Shown piece after piece: positions 24,700 through 35,600 of a stretch of 64,000 nt of DNA. The DNA is taken from contig CM077671.1 in the NCBI GenBank assembly GCA_039707655.1, positions 365,206,720 to 365,270,719 of the forward strand, read 5' to 3'. The first letter of the stretch is position 1. Each line of letters starts with the position of its first letter. Source of the stretch: Elymus sibiricus (Eukaryota > Streptophyta > Magnoliopsida > Poales > Poaceae). The translations under genes and the position numbers were made by a program. Below the pieces are notes generated by a model. It was not told where the DNA came from, made no database searches, and saw only the letters and a list, made by a program, of their open reading frames with translations.

Positions 24700-25500
24700 G
24701 GACGGTAAGCCGTAATATCCCACTTACTTGGCTCATTTTCTCAAACAAAGACAAACTTAGCACGTAGACAAACTTAGCACAAAGACAAACTTAGCACTTC
24801 GACAAATGTCATATTTTACCTAAGTTAGCTTTGTTTCCTCTAAAAAGACATAGTAAGCTTACTTACCTCCAAAATGACATATTGTACCTAAGTTAGCCCT
24901 AAAATGACCTATACTTAGCATTGTTTCCTCCACAATGACATAATAAGCTTAGTTAACTCAAAAATGGCATAATAGACTTGGTAACCTCATAGATGCCATA
25001 GACTTAGCTTATTTTCTTGCAAAATGACACAATAAGCTTAGTTAGGTCAAAAATATGATAATTACCTAGGTTAGCTCTAAAATGACACAAATAAGCAATA
25101 AGAAGAAGAAAAACAAGAGGAGAAAGAGAGAGAAGAAAAACGCTTCTTCATCATCTTCTTCTTCTAGATCTTCTTCTACTTCTAGATCTTCTTCTACTTC
25201 TTCTAGTATTCTTATTCTAACTTCCTTATTTCCAATTTTGCAGATTTGACTGAGTTCATGGCAGCTTGCTTTGATGTAGTGCTAGTGTTTACTTTCTGTT
25301 TTCATTTTGTATCGATGAACTTACGTGAAACTTTCTACCTATGTATGAGACTATGTATGTATGGATGAAACTAATGTAATATGGTGAACAATGTGACATT
25401 TGATACTTTTAATTTGGTATAATTGTTGGTTGATCATATCCATATGGCAGGGATATTGTTTCTGTGAAATATATATATACATATCATATATTTGCCTATG
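24700..25500 (+). repeat. 3' region of Caspar: repeats and polypurine/polypyrimidine block
   Basis: Short direct repeats 'gacaaacttagcac' (24748-24800) and 'aaatgacat...aagcttagtta' (24845-25080) fill the first half. A purine run (25095-25140) is followed at once by a pyrimidine run (25145-25205), giving a long imperfect inverted repeat. No gene is seen. It is the probable 3' UTR and flank of the second CACTA gene. Confidence 0.6.
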
Positions 25501-25539
25501 AAAATTGTTGAATATAACAAAAGGAGGCAAAAAAGAGGC

Positions 25540-26126
25540 AATACAGCCTCTTTGCCGTCTGCCCCGGATGGCAAAGACCGCTATGCCGACGGCCACTGTC
25601 GGCAAAGAGGGCACGTGGCAGCCACCTGTTAAACTTGGGAGCGCCAGGCCTGGAGCCATTTGTCTTCTTTGCCGTCCGGGGCGGACGGCAAAGGGCTGGG
25701 CGGGTGGCCGTCAGGGGCGGACGGCATAGGGCTGGGCGGGGCCGTCGGGGGGCAGACGGTAAAAGGCTGGGCGGGGCCGTCCGGGGTAGACGGCAAAGGC
25801 CTGTGTGGGGCCGTCCGGGGCAGACGGCAAAGGACTGAGTGTTTGCCGTCCAGGGGCTGACAGCAAAGGGTTTGGTGGGGGCCGTTAGCCACCTAACGGT
25901 GCTAACGTGAGTACTATGCCATCCAGGCGCGTTGCCGTCTGCAGGCTGACGGCAAAGAAACTTTGCCGTCCGCTATGCCAAGGCAGACGACAAAGAACCT
26001 CTTTGCCGGAGTTTATTCGGCCCAAAATTTTGCCGTCCGCTGGCGGACGGCAAAGACCTTTGCCGTCCGTGGTTGTGCCTTTGCCGTCCGCCATGGCAGA
26101 CGGCCAAGAGCCTGATTCCAGTAGTG
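25540..26126. repeat. Right subterminal repeats and TIR of Caspar-like CACTA
   Basis: At least a dozen GACGGCAAAG / TTTGCCGTC motifs occur in both orientations, spaced about 30-45 bp, and end in the TIR CCTGATTCCAGTAGTG at 26126. They mirror 382-700. Confidence 0.85.
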
Positions 26127-26149
26127 ATATCTCCGACGATGAGGAATAG

Positions 26150-26660
26150 CTTGTTTTTCTTACCTTTATCACTAAGGACCTATGTTCACCTAGCTACGCC
26201 GGTTAAGCACGTTTTGTTTAGCTGTTGTGTGTGCCGCTACTGCCTTTCATTTAGAAATTCTAGTGAAATGTCCAATGTAATGCTACTGCAACCTGAACTT
26301 CTAGTATGTTCTATTGTGCAATGTGGTGCTTAGTTAACTATTTCGTTCATTTGTTGTGGTGATCATTTAACTATTTAACTCAATTTTGAAATGTGATGTA
26401 CGATTGTTGTTGGCATAATTTTGTATTGTTATGCATGTGACGAATAAATCGAATTTAGATGTACTAAATACATGTGCAACATATAGAATTGCTACATTTC
26501 CTAGTTCTTAGCACGCTTGGTTTAGATAACTGGATTTTCAATGTGGCTCGATCTAATCTGTTGGATCCGCAATGTGTTTATTTTCCATTAACATATTTCA
26601 GTGATTGTATGCCAAATATCACTTGTAACCTGATCAATATTTGTCTTAAATATGTTGCAG
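26150..26660 (+). other. Intergenic part of the outer CACTA
   Basis: AT-rich sequence between the TAG that ends the acidic-tailed ORF and the first exon of the B3-like gene. It presumably holds the 3' UTR of the former and the promoter or 5' UTR of the latter. No clear TATA box or repeat stands out. Confidence 0.4.
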
Positions 26661-26669
26661 GGAGAAACA

Positions 26670-29600
26670 ATGGGGGACATTGAAGTTTACCATCGAGGTT
26701 TGCACATCCATAGTCGTTTGGCTAATAGCACATTATTGTGCAATTGTAGAAACCATTGTAATATGAATGTTTTTATTAATAATTTGTTCTTGCACATGTA
26801 GGTCCTGCTGTAAGAGGTTTAGACCCATTGTTCGACCCTTTTTGCATGACGGGGTTATTACCCCTAGGTAGGCCAAGACTAGGGAGTTCCAACCCCTTTC
26901 TAAAAAACCATATGGCCGGCTGGCCCACGACCGGCTGGCGCGCGGCCGGCTAGCCCACGGCCGGCTGGCGGGCGACCAGGCGGCTCACTGCCGGCTGGCC
27001 CATGGCTGGCTGGTCGAGAGCCGGCCATCCCACATCAGGATGGCCGGCGACCGGCTACACTGCGGCCGTCCCTTCCGCTGACCTTTGGACGGGCAGGCAC
27101 CCGTCCCCTCCCACTGCAACCAAGTACACCGACAGGACGCGACCCCCACGATGGACTCCGGCATGGCTACAGCGACCGCTGACGCCTGGGCACGCGTGGC
27201 TACAGTCCGGGCGGTCGTACCGCTGACCAGGGCCGATCGAGACCCGGCAGGGCAACAGTGCCACCACGCCGCCGTCTACTCCATTACCTGCCCCGGCGTG
27301 GCTACAGTGCAGCCGACCGTACCGCTGACTTTGGCCGGCAGGTGCTAGGCGACGCCGGGCGGGACGGCCCGTGCCGCGGAAGGTAGGCGCGGGCCAATAG
27401 AAGAGCCGGCTGGCGGGCCCCAGTCGGCGATGGGACCGCGCAGCCGGCGGGCCCTACGGGCAATGAGACGACACGATAGATGGGCCCCTGGCCGGCTGGA
27501 GAGGCTGCCAGCCGGCCCGCCCCCTTTATTACCTTAGGAATATTGTAAGCCGGGGGGTTGCACTATAAAAACCCCCGAGCCCCCCATGCATCGTGCAAGC
27601 AAGCACTAAGGGATTTCTCCCATCTCACACTCTCACCACCACGTAACAAGGGAAGAGGAGCCGGCTACTCCTTCTTCCTCCTCTAGACCTCAGCTCAAGG
27701 AGCACCATTGTAGCATCACCCACCATCTAACTAGACGAGCAGGACTAGGGGTGTTACCTCCCACGGAGGGCCCCGAACCTGGGTACATCGTGTGTCCCTC
27801 ACCGCTTGTGCATAATCCCGCTCCCGGAGCCCGTCGTCGTCCTTCGGCCCCAACCACTCTCGATAAGCCACCCCATGGCATCTGTCGTGAGAAAACGACG
27901 ACAGTTGGCGCCCACCGTGGGGCCCTTCGCGGCGCCGGCTGGAGTCACGCTCCGGGCGGGATCCTTCACCTCCTTCCCCGGCCGCCCCGCGTCCGGGCGG
28001 AACTACACGCTCATGGGGCTTGCTCCTGCAGGGCGGAACCCCGTTCCCGCTGGCCCTGTGGGCGACGCTGTCGGCCTCTCCATTGAGCGGCTCGGCAATG
28101 ACCACCTGGTCGATGTTACCGACCTCACCGAGCGCGTCGACAGGCTGAGCCTCACCGATGAGCCAGCTGCCGACGAGTACCCTAGCCAGGTGCTCGACTG
28201 CCTCGACCCGCCCTCATCCGTGGGCGCACTCGCTCCGGGCGAGGCCGGCGACTCCCGCGTCCGCGCGGGGGTAATGGCCACCGGCTCCTCCGCGACCTCC
28301 GGCAGTGCCAGGGCGAAGGCGGACGCGGCTGCCGTGGCGGCTCGCGCCGGCACCTCCGACCCCCTCGGCTCCGTGCTGCGGGGCCTCAGCACCCCCGTCG
28401 CGCCTACAACGAACCCAGCCACGGCTACGGCCGAGCTGGAGGCTGCTGGCAAGCTGCTGTTCGACGAGGCAACCATGCTTGCCACCACCAAGCGCCGGAT
28501 GGAATCCACGCAGCGCGAGAACAACTCCGCCTACGGCCTCACACCCGTCGGCAACGAGCCTAGCCGGCGCGGTGATGTCCCTAACCGTGGCCGCGTGGTC
28601 GTGGAGATCCTCGGCGGCAGGCTCCCCACCTACGACACGCCGGCCGCCAACCTAAGGGCCGCCCACGTAGCCTACGCCGACCTTGCCGGCTTGGTGGGCG
28701 AAGAGCGAGAGCAGCAGGACTGACACATCCAAGACCTCATCGCCACCGCCAACGCCCAGCAGGCCCTGCTCGACGGCAACAACGCCGGCTCCGAAATTCC
28801 CCTCCCCCAGGGGGACGCTCCGCCTACTACTGGCCAGCGCCGGCCGGTCCAGCAAGCCTCTTCCCTTCGCGGCTCTGGCCGGCGGGGCGCTGGGTCTCAT
28901 AACGGACGCACCCGGCTGCAAGACGAGCAGCCGGCCGTCAACAGCCGGCGCAACAACGCTCTGGCAGGCGGTATTCGGCGCAGCCGGGATCATACCCCGC
29001 CCCTGCGGCGGGAACGTGCCCGCTCGCCTGCCCCGACTGTCCGCCTCGAGCTCGCCGCTCGGCTCGGCCCACGCGTCCCGCGGAGCGAGAACAACGCCCG
29101 AACCCGCATCGATCGGCCCGGCATGCTTCGGCCCTCGGATCCGCAACGAGCCGTTCCCGACTGGCTTCACTCTCCCTCGCGACACCCCGAAGTACAATGG
29201 CACTGCCAAGCCAGAGGACTGGCTGGTCGACTACACCACCGCAGTCGGCATCGCCAGGGGAAACAAGCGCGTGGCCGTACGCTACGCCCCCCCTAATGTT
29301 GACCGGCTCGGCCCGGACCTTGCTTAACAGCCTGTCGGCCGGCAGCATCAACACCTGGACGTACTTCGAGGAAGCATTCGTCCGCAACTTTACCGGCACC
29401 TACAAGCGGCCCGGCCGGCCCCGCGAGCTGGCCATGTGTGTCCAGGGGCTGGAGGAACCCCTCCGCGACTACCTCACACGCTGGACCGAGCTCCGCAACT
29501 CCTGCGAGGGAGTGCACGAGGTGCAGGCCATCCAGTATTTCATCGAGGGTTGCCGCGACTGCACCCCCCTCAAGCACAAGCTCTTGTGCTCCGAGCCGGC

Positions 29601-32600
29601 GACCCTGGCGGATCTGATGGCCAAGGCAGACTAGTACGCCACGGCCGACTCCGCGATGCGAATGAAGCTCACCACGCCAGCCAAGCCGGCCCCGCCGCCC
29701 GCCGCGCTGCGGGCGGCCGCCGACAACCGGCAGCAGCAGAACAACAAGCGCAAGTCCGACCAACCGGATCCCCGCTACGGGAGCTGGCAGGTCGCCACCA
29801 TCGAAGAGGAGCAACCGGCTGCCCAGGCCCCCAGCCAGCGTCAGCGCACCGGCAAGGCCGCCTGGCAGCCCAAGCTTACCTTCGAGCAAATGCTTGACTT
29901 ACCCTGCAAGCATCACACCGGGGCCAAGCCGGCCACGCACACGCACCGGCAGTGCAGCTTCTCCCAGCGGCTGGCCCGAGGCGAGGGCCTCCCGGCTCCC
30001 CCGCCTCCGCCGGCCCCGGCACCGGCCCAGCCCCCTGTGCCGGTTCCGGCTGCCAATAACGGCTGCCTCCATGACCAGTTCCCCAACCAAGACGGGTCCT
30101 ATGTCGTTTTCACCAGCGAAGGAACCGACAAGCAAAGCATGCGTCAGCGCCGGCATGAGGTGAACGCCACCGTTCCCTCGGTCCCCCAGTTCATGCACTG
30201 GTCCGAGAAGCCGGTTACCTGGAGCCGGGCGGACCACCCGGCCATAATGCCAAACCCTGGCAGCTACGCCCTCGTCCTCGATCCCACCATCGTCTCCGAG
30301 AGGCGCACCTGCCGTTTCTCGCGGGTGTTGATCGACGGTGGCAGCAGCATCAACATCCTCTATCGTGACACGATGCTCAAGCTGGGGCGCCAGGAGAAAG
30401 ACCTGTGAGCGAGCCGAACGGTTTTCCACGGCATCGTGCCGGGAAAATCCTGCACCCCCATCGGCAAGATCGAGCTCGATGTTCTCTTCGGCGGCAAGAG
30501 CCACTTCCGCCGTGAACCAATATGGTTCGAGGTAGTGGACCTCGACAGTCCCTACCACGCGCTGCTAGGCAGGCCGGCCCTTGTCAAGTTCATGGCGATC
30601 CCCCATTATGCCTACCTCAAGCTCAAGATGCCGGGTCCCAAGGGCATCATCACCATCGCCGGCGACTACAAGATGTCCATCGAGTGCACGTGCGATGGCA
30701 GCCGGCTGGCCGAGGCACTGTAGATAGCGGAGGAGAAGCGGCAGCTCGACCGGCTCATGGCTCACACCTCTGGTCAGCCGGCCGTGCCGGCTCCTCCATC
30801 CCAGTCGGCCAGCGAGGCGTCGTTCCAGCCGTCCAAGGACACCATGTAGGTGCCACTCGACCCGGCCAACCCCAAGCAATGCGTCACCATCGGCGCTCAC
30901 CTCGACAGCAAATAGAAAGGCGAGCTCGTCGACTTCCTCCGTGAGAATCGGGACATCTTTGCATGGTCTCCGAAAGACATGCCGGGTGTTCCGAGGAAGT
31001 TCGCCGAGCACAAAATTCATGTACGGCCGGATGCAAAGCCGGTCAAGCAACCCCTACGCCGTTTCTCCGAGGAGAAGCGGCGTACTATAGGAGAAGAAAA
31101 ACAAAACCTGGCGCATGTGTATCGACTACACTAGCCTGAACAAGGCCTGTCCGAAGGACCCTTTTGCCCTGCCGCGGATCGATCAAGTCATCGACTCCAT
31201 GGCCGGCTGCGACCTGTTATCTTTCCTGGACGCCTATTCCAGCTACCACCAGATCAAGCTGGATCCAGCCGACCGGCTGAAGACCTCCTTCATCACCCCT
31301 TTCGGGGCCTGCTGCTACATCACCATGTCCTTCGGCCTGAAGAACGCAGGCGCTACCTTCCAGCGTTGCATGCAGAAGTGTCTCCTGCCTCAGATCGGCA
31401 GGAACGTCCACGTCTACGTGGACGACATCGTCGTCAAGACCAAGAAGCATCTCAGCCTCCTCGACGATCTTCGAGAGACCTTCGCCAACCTGCGCGAATA
31501 CAAGATCAAGCTCAACCCGGAGAAATGTGTCTTCGGCGTGCCAGCCGGCCAGCTCCTAGGTTTCTTCGTGTGCGCGCACGACATCGAGGCTAACCCGGAG
31601 AAGATCAGGGCCATCGAGCGCATGCACAAGCCGGCCAAGCTCCGCGACGTCCAGAAGTTCGCTGGCTGCCTTGCCTCGCTCAGCCGGTTTGTCAGCCGGC
31701 TGGGGGAGAAGGCCCTGCCCCTCTACCAGCTCATGAGGAAGACGCCCAAGTTCGAGTGGACCGACCAGGCGGACGAGGCGTTCCGCGACCTCAAGCGCGC
31801 GCTCTCTAGCGCTCCCGTCCTGGCGGCGCCAGCTGAGGAGCCGATGCTCGCATTAATCGCGGCGACCACCCGCGTGATCAGCGTCGTGCTGGTGGTGGAG
31901 CGGCCGGAGGAGGGCAAAGCGCTGCCGGTCCAGCGCCCCGTCTACTACCTCAGCGAAGTCCTCTCTGCCTCCAAGCAGAACTACCCCCACTACCAGAAGA
32001 TGTGCTACGGCATATACTTCGCCGCCAAGAAGGTCAAGCAGTACTTCCAGGAGCACACCATCACCTAGGTGAGCATGGCCCCGCTCGGCGAGATCATGAG
32101 CGGCCGAGACGCCACCGGCTGGATCGCCAAATTAATGGGCCATCGCCCTCGCCGACCACGAAATTCGGAACGAGCCGCGCACCGCCATCAAGTCGCAGAC
32201 GTTGGCTGACTTCCTCGTCGACTGGGCCAAAACCCAGTTCATGCCGCCTCCCCCGGACTCCACGCATTGGCGCATGCACTTCGACGGCTCGAAGATGCGA
32301 ACCGGCCTGGGAGCCGGCATCGTCTTGTCATCCCCGAAGGGGAACCAGCTCAAGTACGCCCTCCAGATCCTCTTCACCACCTCCAACAACGTGGCCGAAT
32401 ATGAGGCGCTCCTCCACGGCCTCCGGCTCGCCAAGGAGATCGGGATCCAGCGCATCCTTTGTTTCGGCGACTCCGACCTCGTGGTACAGCAAGTCTCTGC
32501 CGAATGGGACGCCAGGGACGCCAACATGGCCAGCTATCGCTTCCTCGTCCAGCAGCTCACCGGCTCCTTCGAGGGCTGTGAGTTCCACCACATCCCTCGG

Positions 32601-35600
32601 GAGGATAATGAGGTGGCCGATACGTTGGCAAAGATCGGCTCCACCCGGCAGGCCATCCCAGCCGGCGTCTCCCTCGAACGGCTGCTCAAGCCTTCGATCA
32701 AGCCTTCCCCCGAATCAGAGTCCATCTTCGTGCCGGCTAACGCCGCCGGCTCACCATCTGCTCCGGCTGCCCTGCTGGCACCATCGGCTCCGGCTACCTT
32801 GCTGGCGCCTCCGGCCCCGCCTGCCATGCTGGCCCCGTCAGTTTCGGCGTCTGACGCTCTTGCGACGGCCGGCCCCGGCTCCGCGGCCGTCATGATGGCG
32901 GACGACGCACCCCGCGCTGCCTCAGTCTCGGGGACTGGCGCACCGGTCTCGGGGACTGCCACCTCGGTCCCGGGGGCTGGCGAGCCGGTCCCAGGGACCG
33001 GCGAACCGGACCCGAGGGTTCCGGCTGCCCCTGGCGCTCCACTCGAGCTGGAGCCGGCTCCCGTCTCGGCCCCCTCGTGGGCCCAGCCCATTTTGGCTTT
33101 CCTCTTGCACGGGGAGGTCCCAACTGACGAGGCCACGGCAAGACAAATCCAGCGCCGGGCCCCGGCCTATAGCATCATCAACCGCGAGCTGGTTCATCGC
33201 AGCACCACCGGCGTATTCCAACGTTGCGTCGAGTCGGAGAAGGGGGCAAGAAATCCTCCTCGGCATCCACCAGGGCGAGTGTGGGCACCACGCCGCCTCC
33301 ATGACCCTAGTGGCCAAAGCATTCCGCCAAGGCTTCTACTGGCCGATGGCCCTGGAGGAGGCCAAGCGGCTGGTCGATAAGTGCGAGGGGTGCCAGTGCT
33401 TCAGCACGCAGAGCCACCTGCCGGCAACAGCCCTCCAGACCATCCCACTCTCGTGGCCCTTCGCCGTCTAGGGGCTAGACATGGTAGGGCCCTTCAATAC
33501 TGCACGGGGTGGCATGACGCATCTACTCATGGTTGTCGACAAGTTCACCAAATGGATAGAGGCAAGGCTCATCAAGAAACTGGACGGCCCCATAGCCATC
33601 CGGTTCATCAAGGACATCACGGTTCGCTACGGCGTTCCCCACAGCATCATCACCGACAACGGCACGAACTTCGCCAAGGGCGCAATGGCACGTTTCTGCT
33701 CCCAGGAGGGCATCCGGCTCGACCTCGCGTCGGTGGCCCACCCACAGTCAAATGGCCAGGCAGAAAGGGCAAATGGCCTGATCCTTGCCGGCCTCAAGCC
33801 CCGGCTCGTGGCACCCCTCGTGCGGTCAGCCGGCTGCAGGATCGACGAGCTGCCGGCTATCCTCTGGAGCCTCAGGACCACGCCCAACCGGTCGGCCGGC
33901 TACACCCCCTTCTTTCTCGTATACGGGTCCGAGGCGATCATCCCCACAGACATCGAGTTCGACTCGCCTCGGGTCACCCTCTATACGGAGAAGGACGCAA
34001 AAGAGGCAAGAGAAGACGGCGTCGACCTACTCGAAGAAGCACGCGAACTGGCCCTGAGCCGGATGGCCATCTACCAGCAGAAGCTCTGGCACTACCACAG
34101 CAAGCGGATCCGGCCAGTCTCCTTCCGCGAAGGAGACCTGGTGCTCAGGCGGATCCAGCGGACCGCCGGCTAGCACAAGCTGTCCTCCCCGTGGGAAGGC
34201 CCGTTAATCATCAGCAAGGCGCTGCACAACAACGCCTACTACCTGATAGATGCCCAAAAGTCGCAGAAGCGCAAAAGAGACGCCTTCGGCGAGGAGACGG
34301 AGCGCCCATGGAACGCGGCACTCCTTCGACCGTTCTACTGCTAAGAAAAAAAAAACCATGTATGTATGTATCTTCCCTTCTATTTGAACTTAATGAATGC
34401 AATGGGGCCCCAAGCCGGCACTTGGGGCATGCCCCTTTTCAATTCCATCAAAGGCTTGTCATTTTTAAGCAAGGCACCCGGGTCCAGCTCCCTGGCCCGG
34501 GAGCTCGCCAGCTCTACTCCGAGGAGGACAAGTAGTGTGAACAAAGCAACCCTCTCCTACCCCCCCCTACCCAGCCACAGACCGGCCCCCGGCTATCCGG
34601 CTGGCGGAACCATGGGGTAGCAAGGAGCTGCTCACACAAACGCCGCTTGACGAGTAGCTGCCGGACAGGTCCAACCGGATCACGTTTCCTCTAGAAACCA
34701 GTCTCTGCCGGCTCGCCCCAACCCTAGTCGGACGACTCTAAGGCCCGCTTGTTTTTCCCAAGAACGATGCCCCATCCCTGTCCCAGTCCGGCTCCCGGCT
34801 GGCTGACAGGCGGGGCGGAAGCCGGAAGGAATCCTTGCGTAAAATATGAGTCAAAAGGCAAATGGAAAAGGAGGAGCCGGCACGCAAACATTTTGAACTT
34901 CAAGCAAGTTATAAACAAAAGGCCACAGGCCGAGGATTCTTTACAATACACCCCCACTGGGTGGGAATGCGTCTTAAATAAACAAGTCTTTCAGCAAAAG
35001 GAAAAGATACAAAGTGCGCAGGGCCGCTCAGGCTGCCGGTGGATCGCCGGCCGGTTCAACAGTTCGCTCAGGGGAGGTCGCGGCCTTCGGGTCCGCCTCC
35101 GTGGCCTCCGTGGCTTCGGTGTCGCTGCCGGTGCTGGAAGCGGTGCTCTCATCGGCAACCTCCTCATCTTCGGGTCCTTCGGGATTGCCGAAGGAGTCCT
35201 CGGCAACCGGCTCACCGTCCTCGCCAAGCCCCGGCAGGAGCTCGTCCGGGTCAACATACGAGGCTAGCTCGTTGGCTCGACGGACGAGGGCCCTTTCGCG
35301 GGCGACCCGCTCCGCCTCGGGAACCTCGCGCATCGTGACTAACCGGTCCAAGTTGACGCCGGGGTACCACGACGTAACGAACTGGAGGGCCATCTGCGCC
35401 CCGGAACGGGCCGCCGACGCCTTCCAGACTTCGAGCCGGGCCACCGCGTTCTCCAGCCACAGCGCCACGCGGCCCATCGGGGCCCCACGACCCGGCCAGA
35501 GGGCCGCAATCACCTCCTTGCCGGCCATCTGAAGCCGGTCCATGCAGCGCGGAACATGGATCAGCCGGTTCCCAATGGCCAGCGCAAGCTCCGGCACGTC

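Larger units (their letters stand above)
382..26126 (+). mobile_element. Caspar-like CACTA transposon, complete, with two nested LTR insertions
   Basis: The left end at 382 reads CACTACTGGAATCAGG and the right end at 26126 is its exact 16-bp inverted copy, followed inwards by related bases. The 3-bp TSD ata is at 379-381 and 26127-26129. Both subterminal regions are packed with TTTGCCGTC / GACGGCAAAG motifs in both orientations, which I associate with Triticeae Caspar elements. Removing copia (1089-12879) and solo LTR (15995-20239) sequence leaves about 9.7 kb. It carries a TNP2-type transposase gene (14152-22052) and a Transposase_24-like gene (22200-24692), both on the plus strand and both degraded, so this copy cannot be autonomous. 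Confidence 0.9.
3..26149 (+). pseudogene. 3' end of an outer-CACTA ORF, split by the Caspar-like CACTA
   Basis: An open frame enters from the left edge (first full codon at 3) and reads a charged, alanine- and glutamate-rich segment, probably helical, then a segment with the motif FDEDFDVFSQRARAYL. A TAG stop lies at 291-293. The same frame continues after it to 381, and if the 25.7 kb Caspar-like CACTA is ignored it resumes at 26130 and ends at a TAG at 26147-26149. The joined C-terminus is strongly acidic (ends ISDDEE). The Caspar TSD ata falls inside this codon series. I do not recognise the product; its place in a CACTA element suggests a transposon accessory or DNA-binding protein, but that is inference. 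It is broken by the TAG at 291 and by the insertion. Confidence 0.55.

Noticed and set aside
27700..27905. tRNA gene at the primer-binding sites
   Set aside because: Only the 18-base tRNA-complementary segment is present, directly at LTR ends; no cloverleaf can be drawn.
29632..34173. TAG readthrough or recoding as a deliberate expression strategy
   Set aside because: The element also has frameshifts, TGA stops and a deletion at the RT start, so ordinary decay explains it better.
34749..35532. Plus-strand frames in the 3' part of Gypsy-T
   Set aside because: They are shadows opposite the antisense gene exons, which have better domain and splice support.
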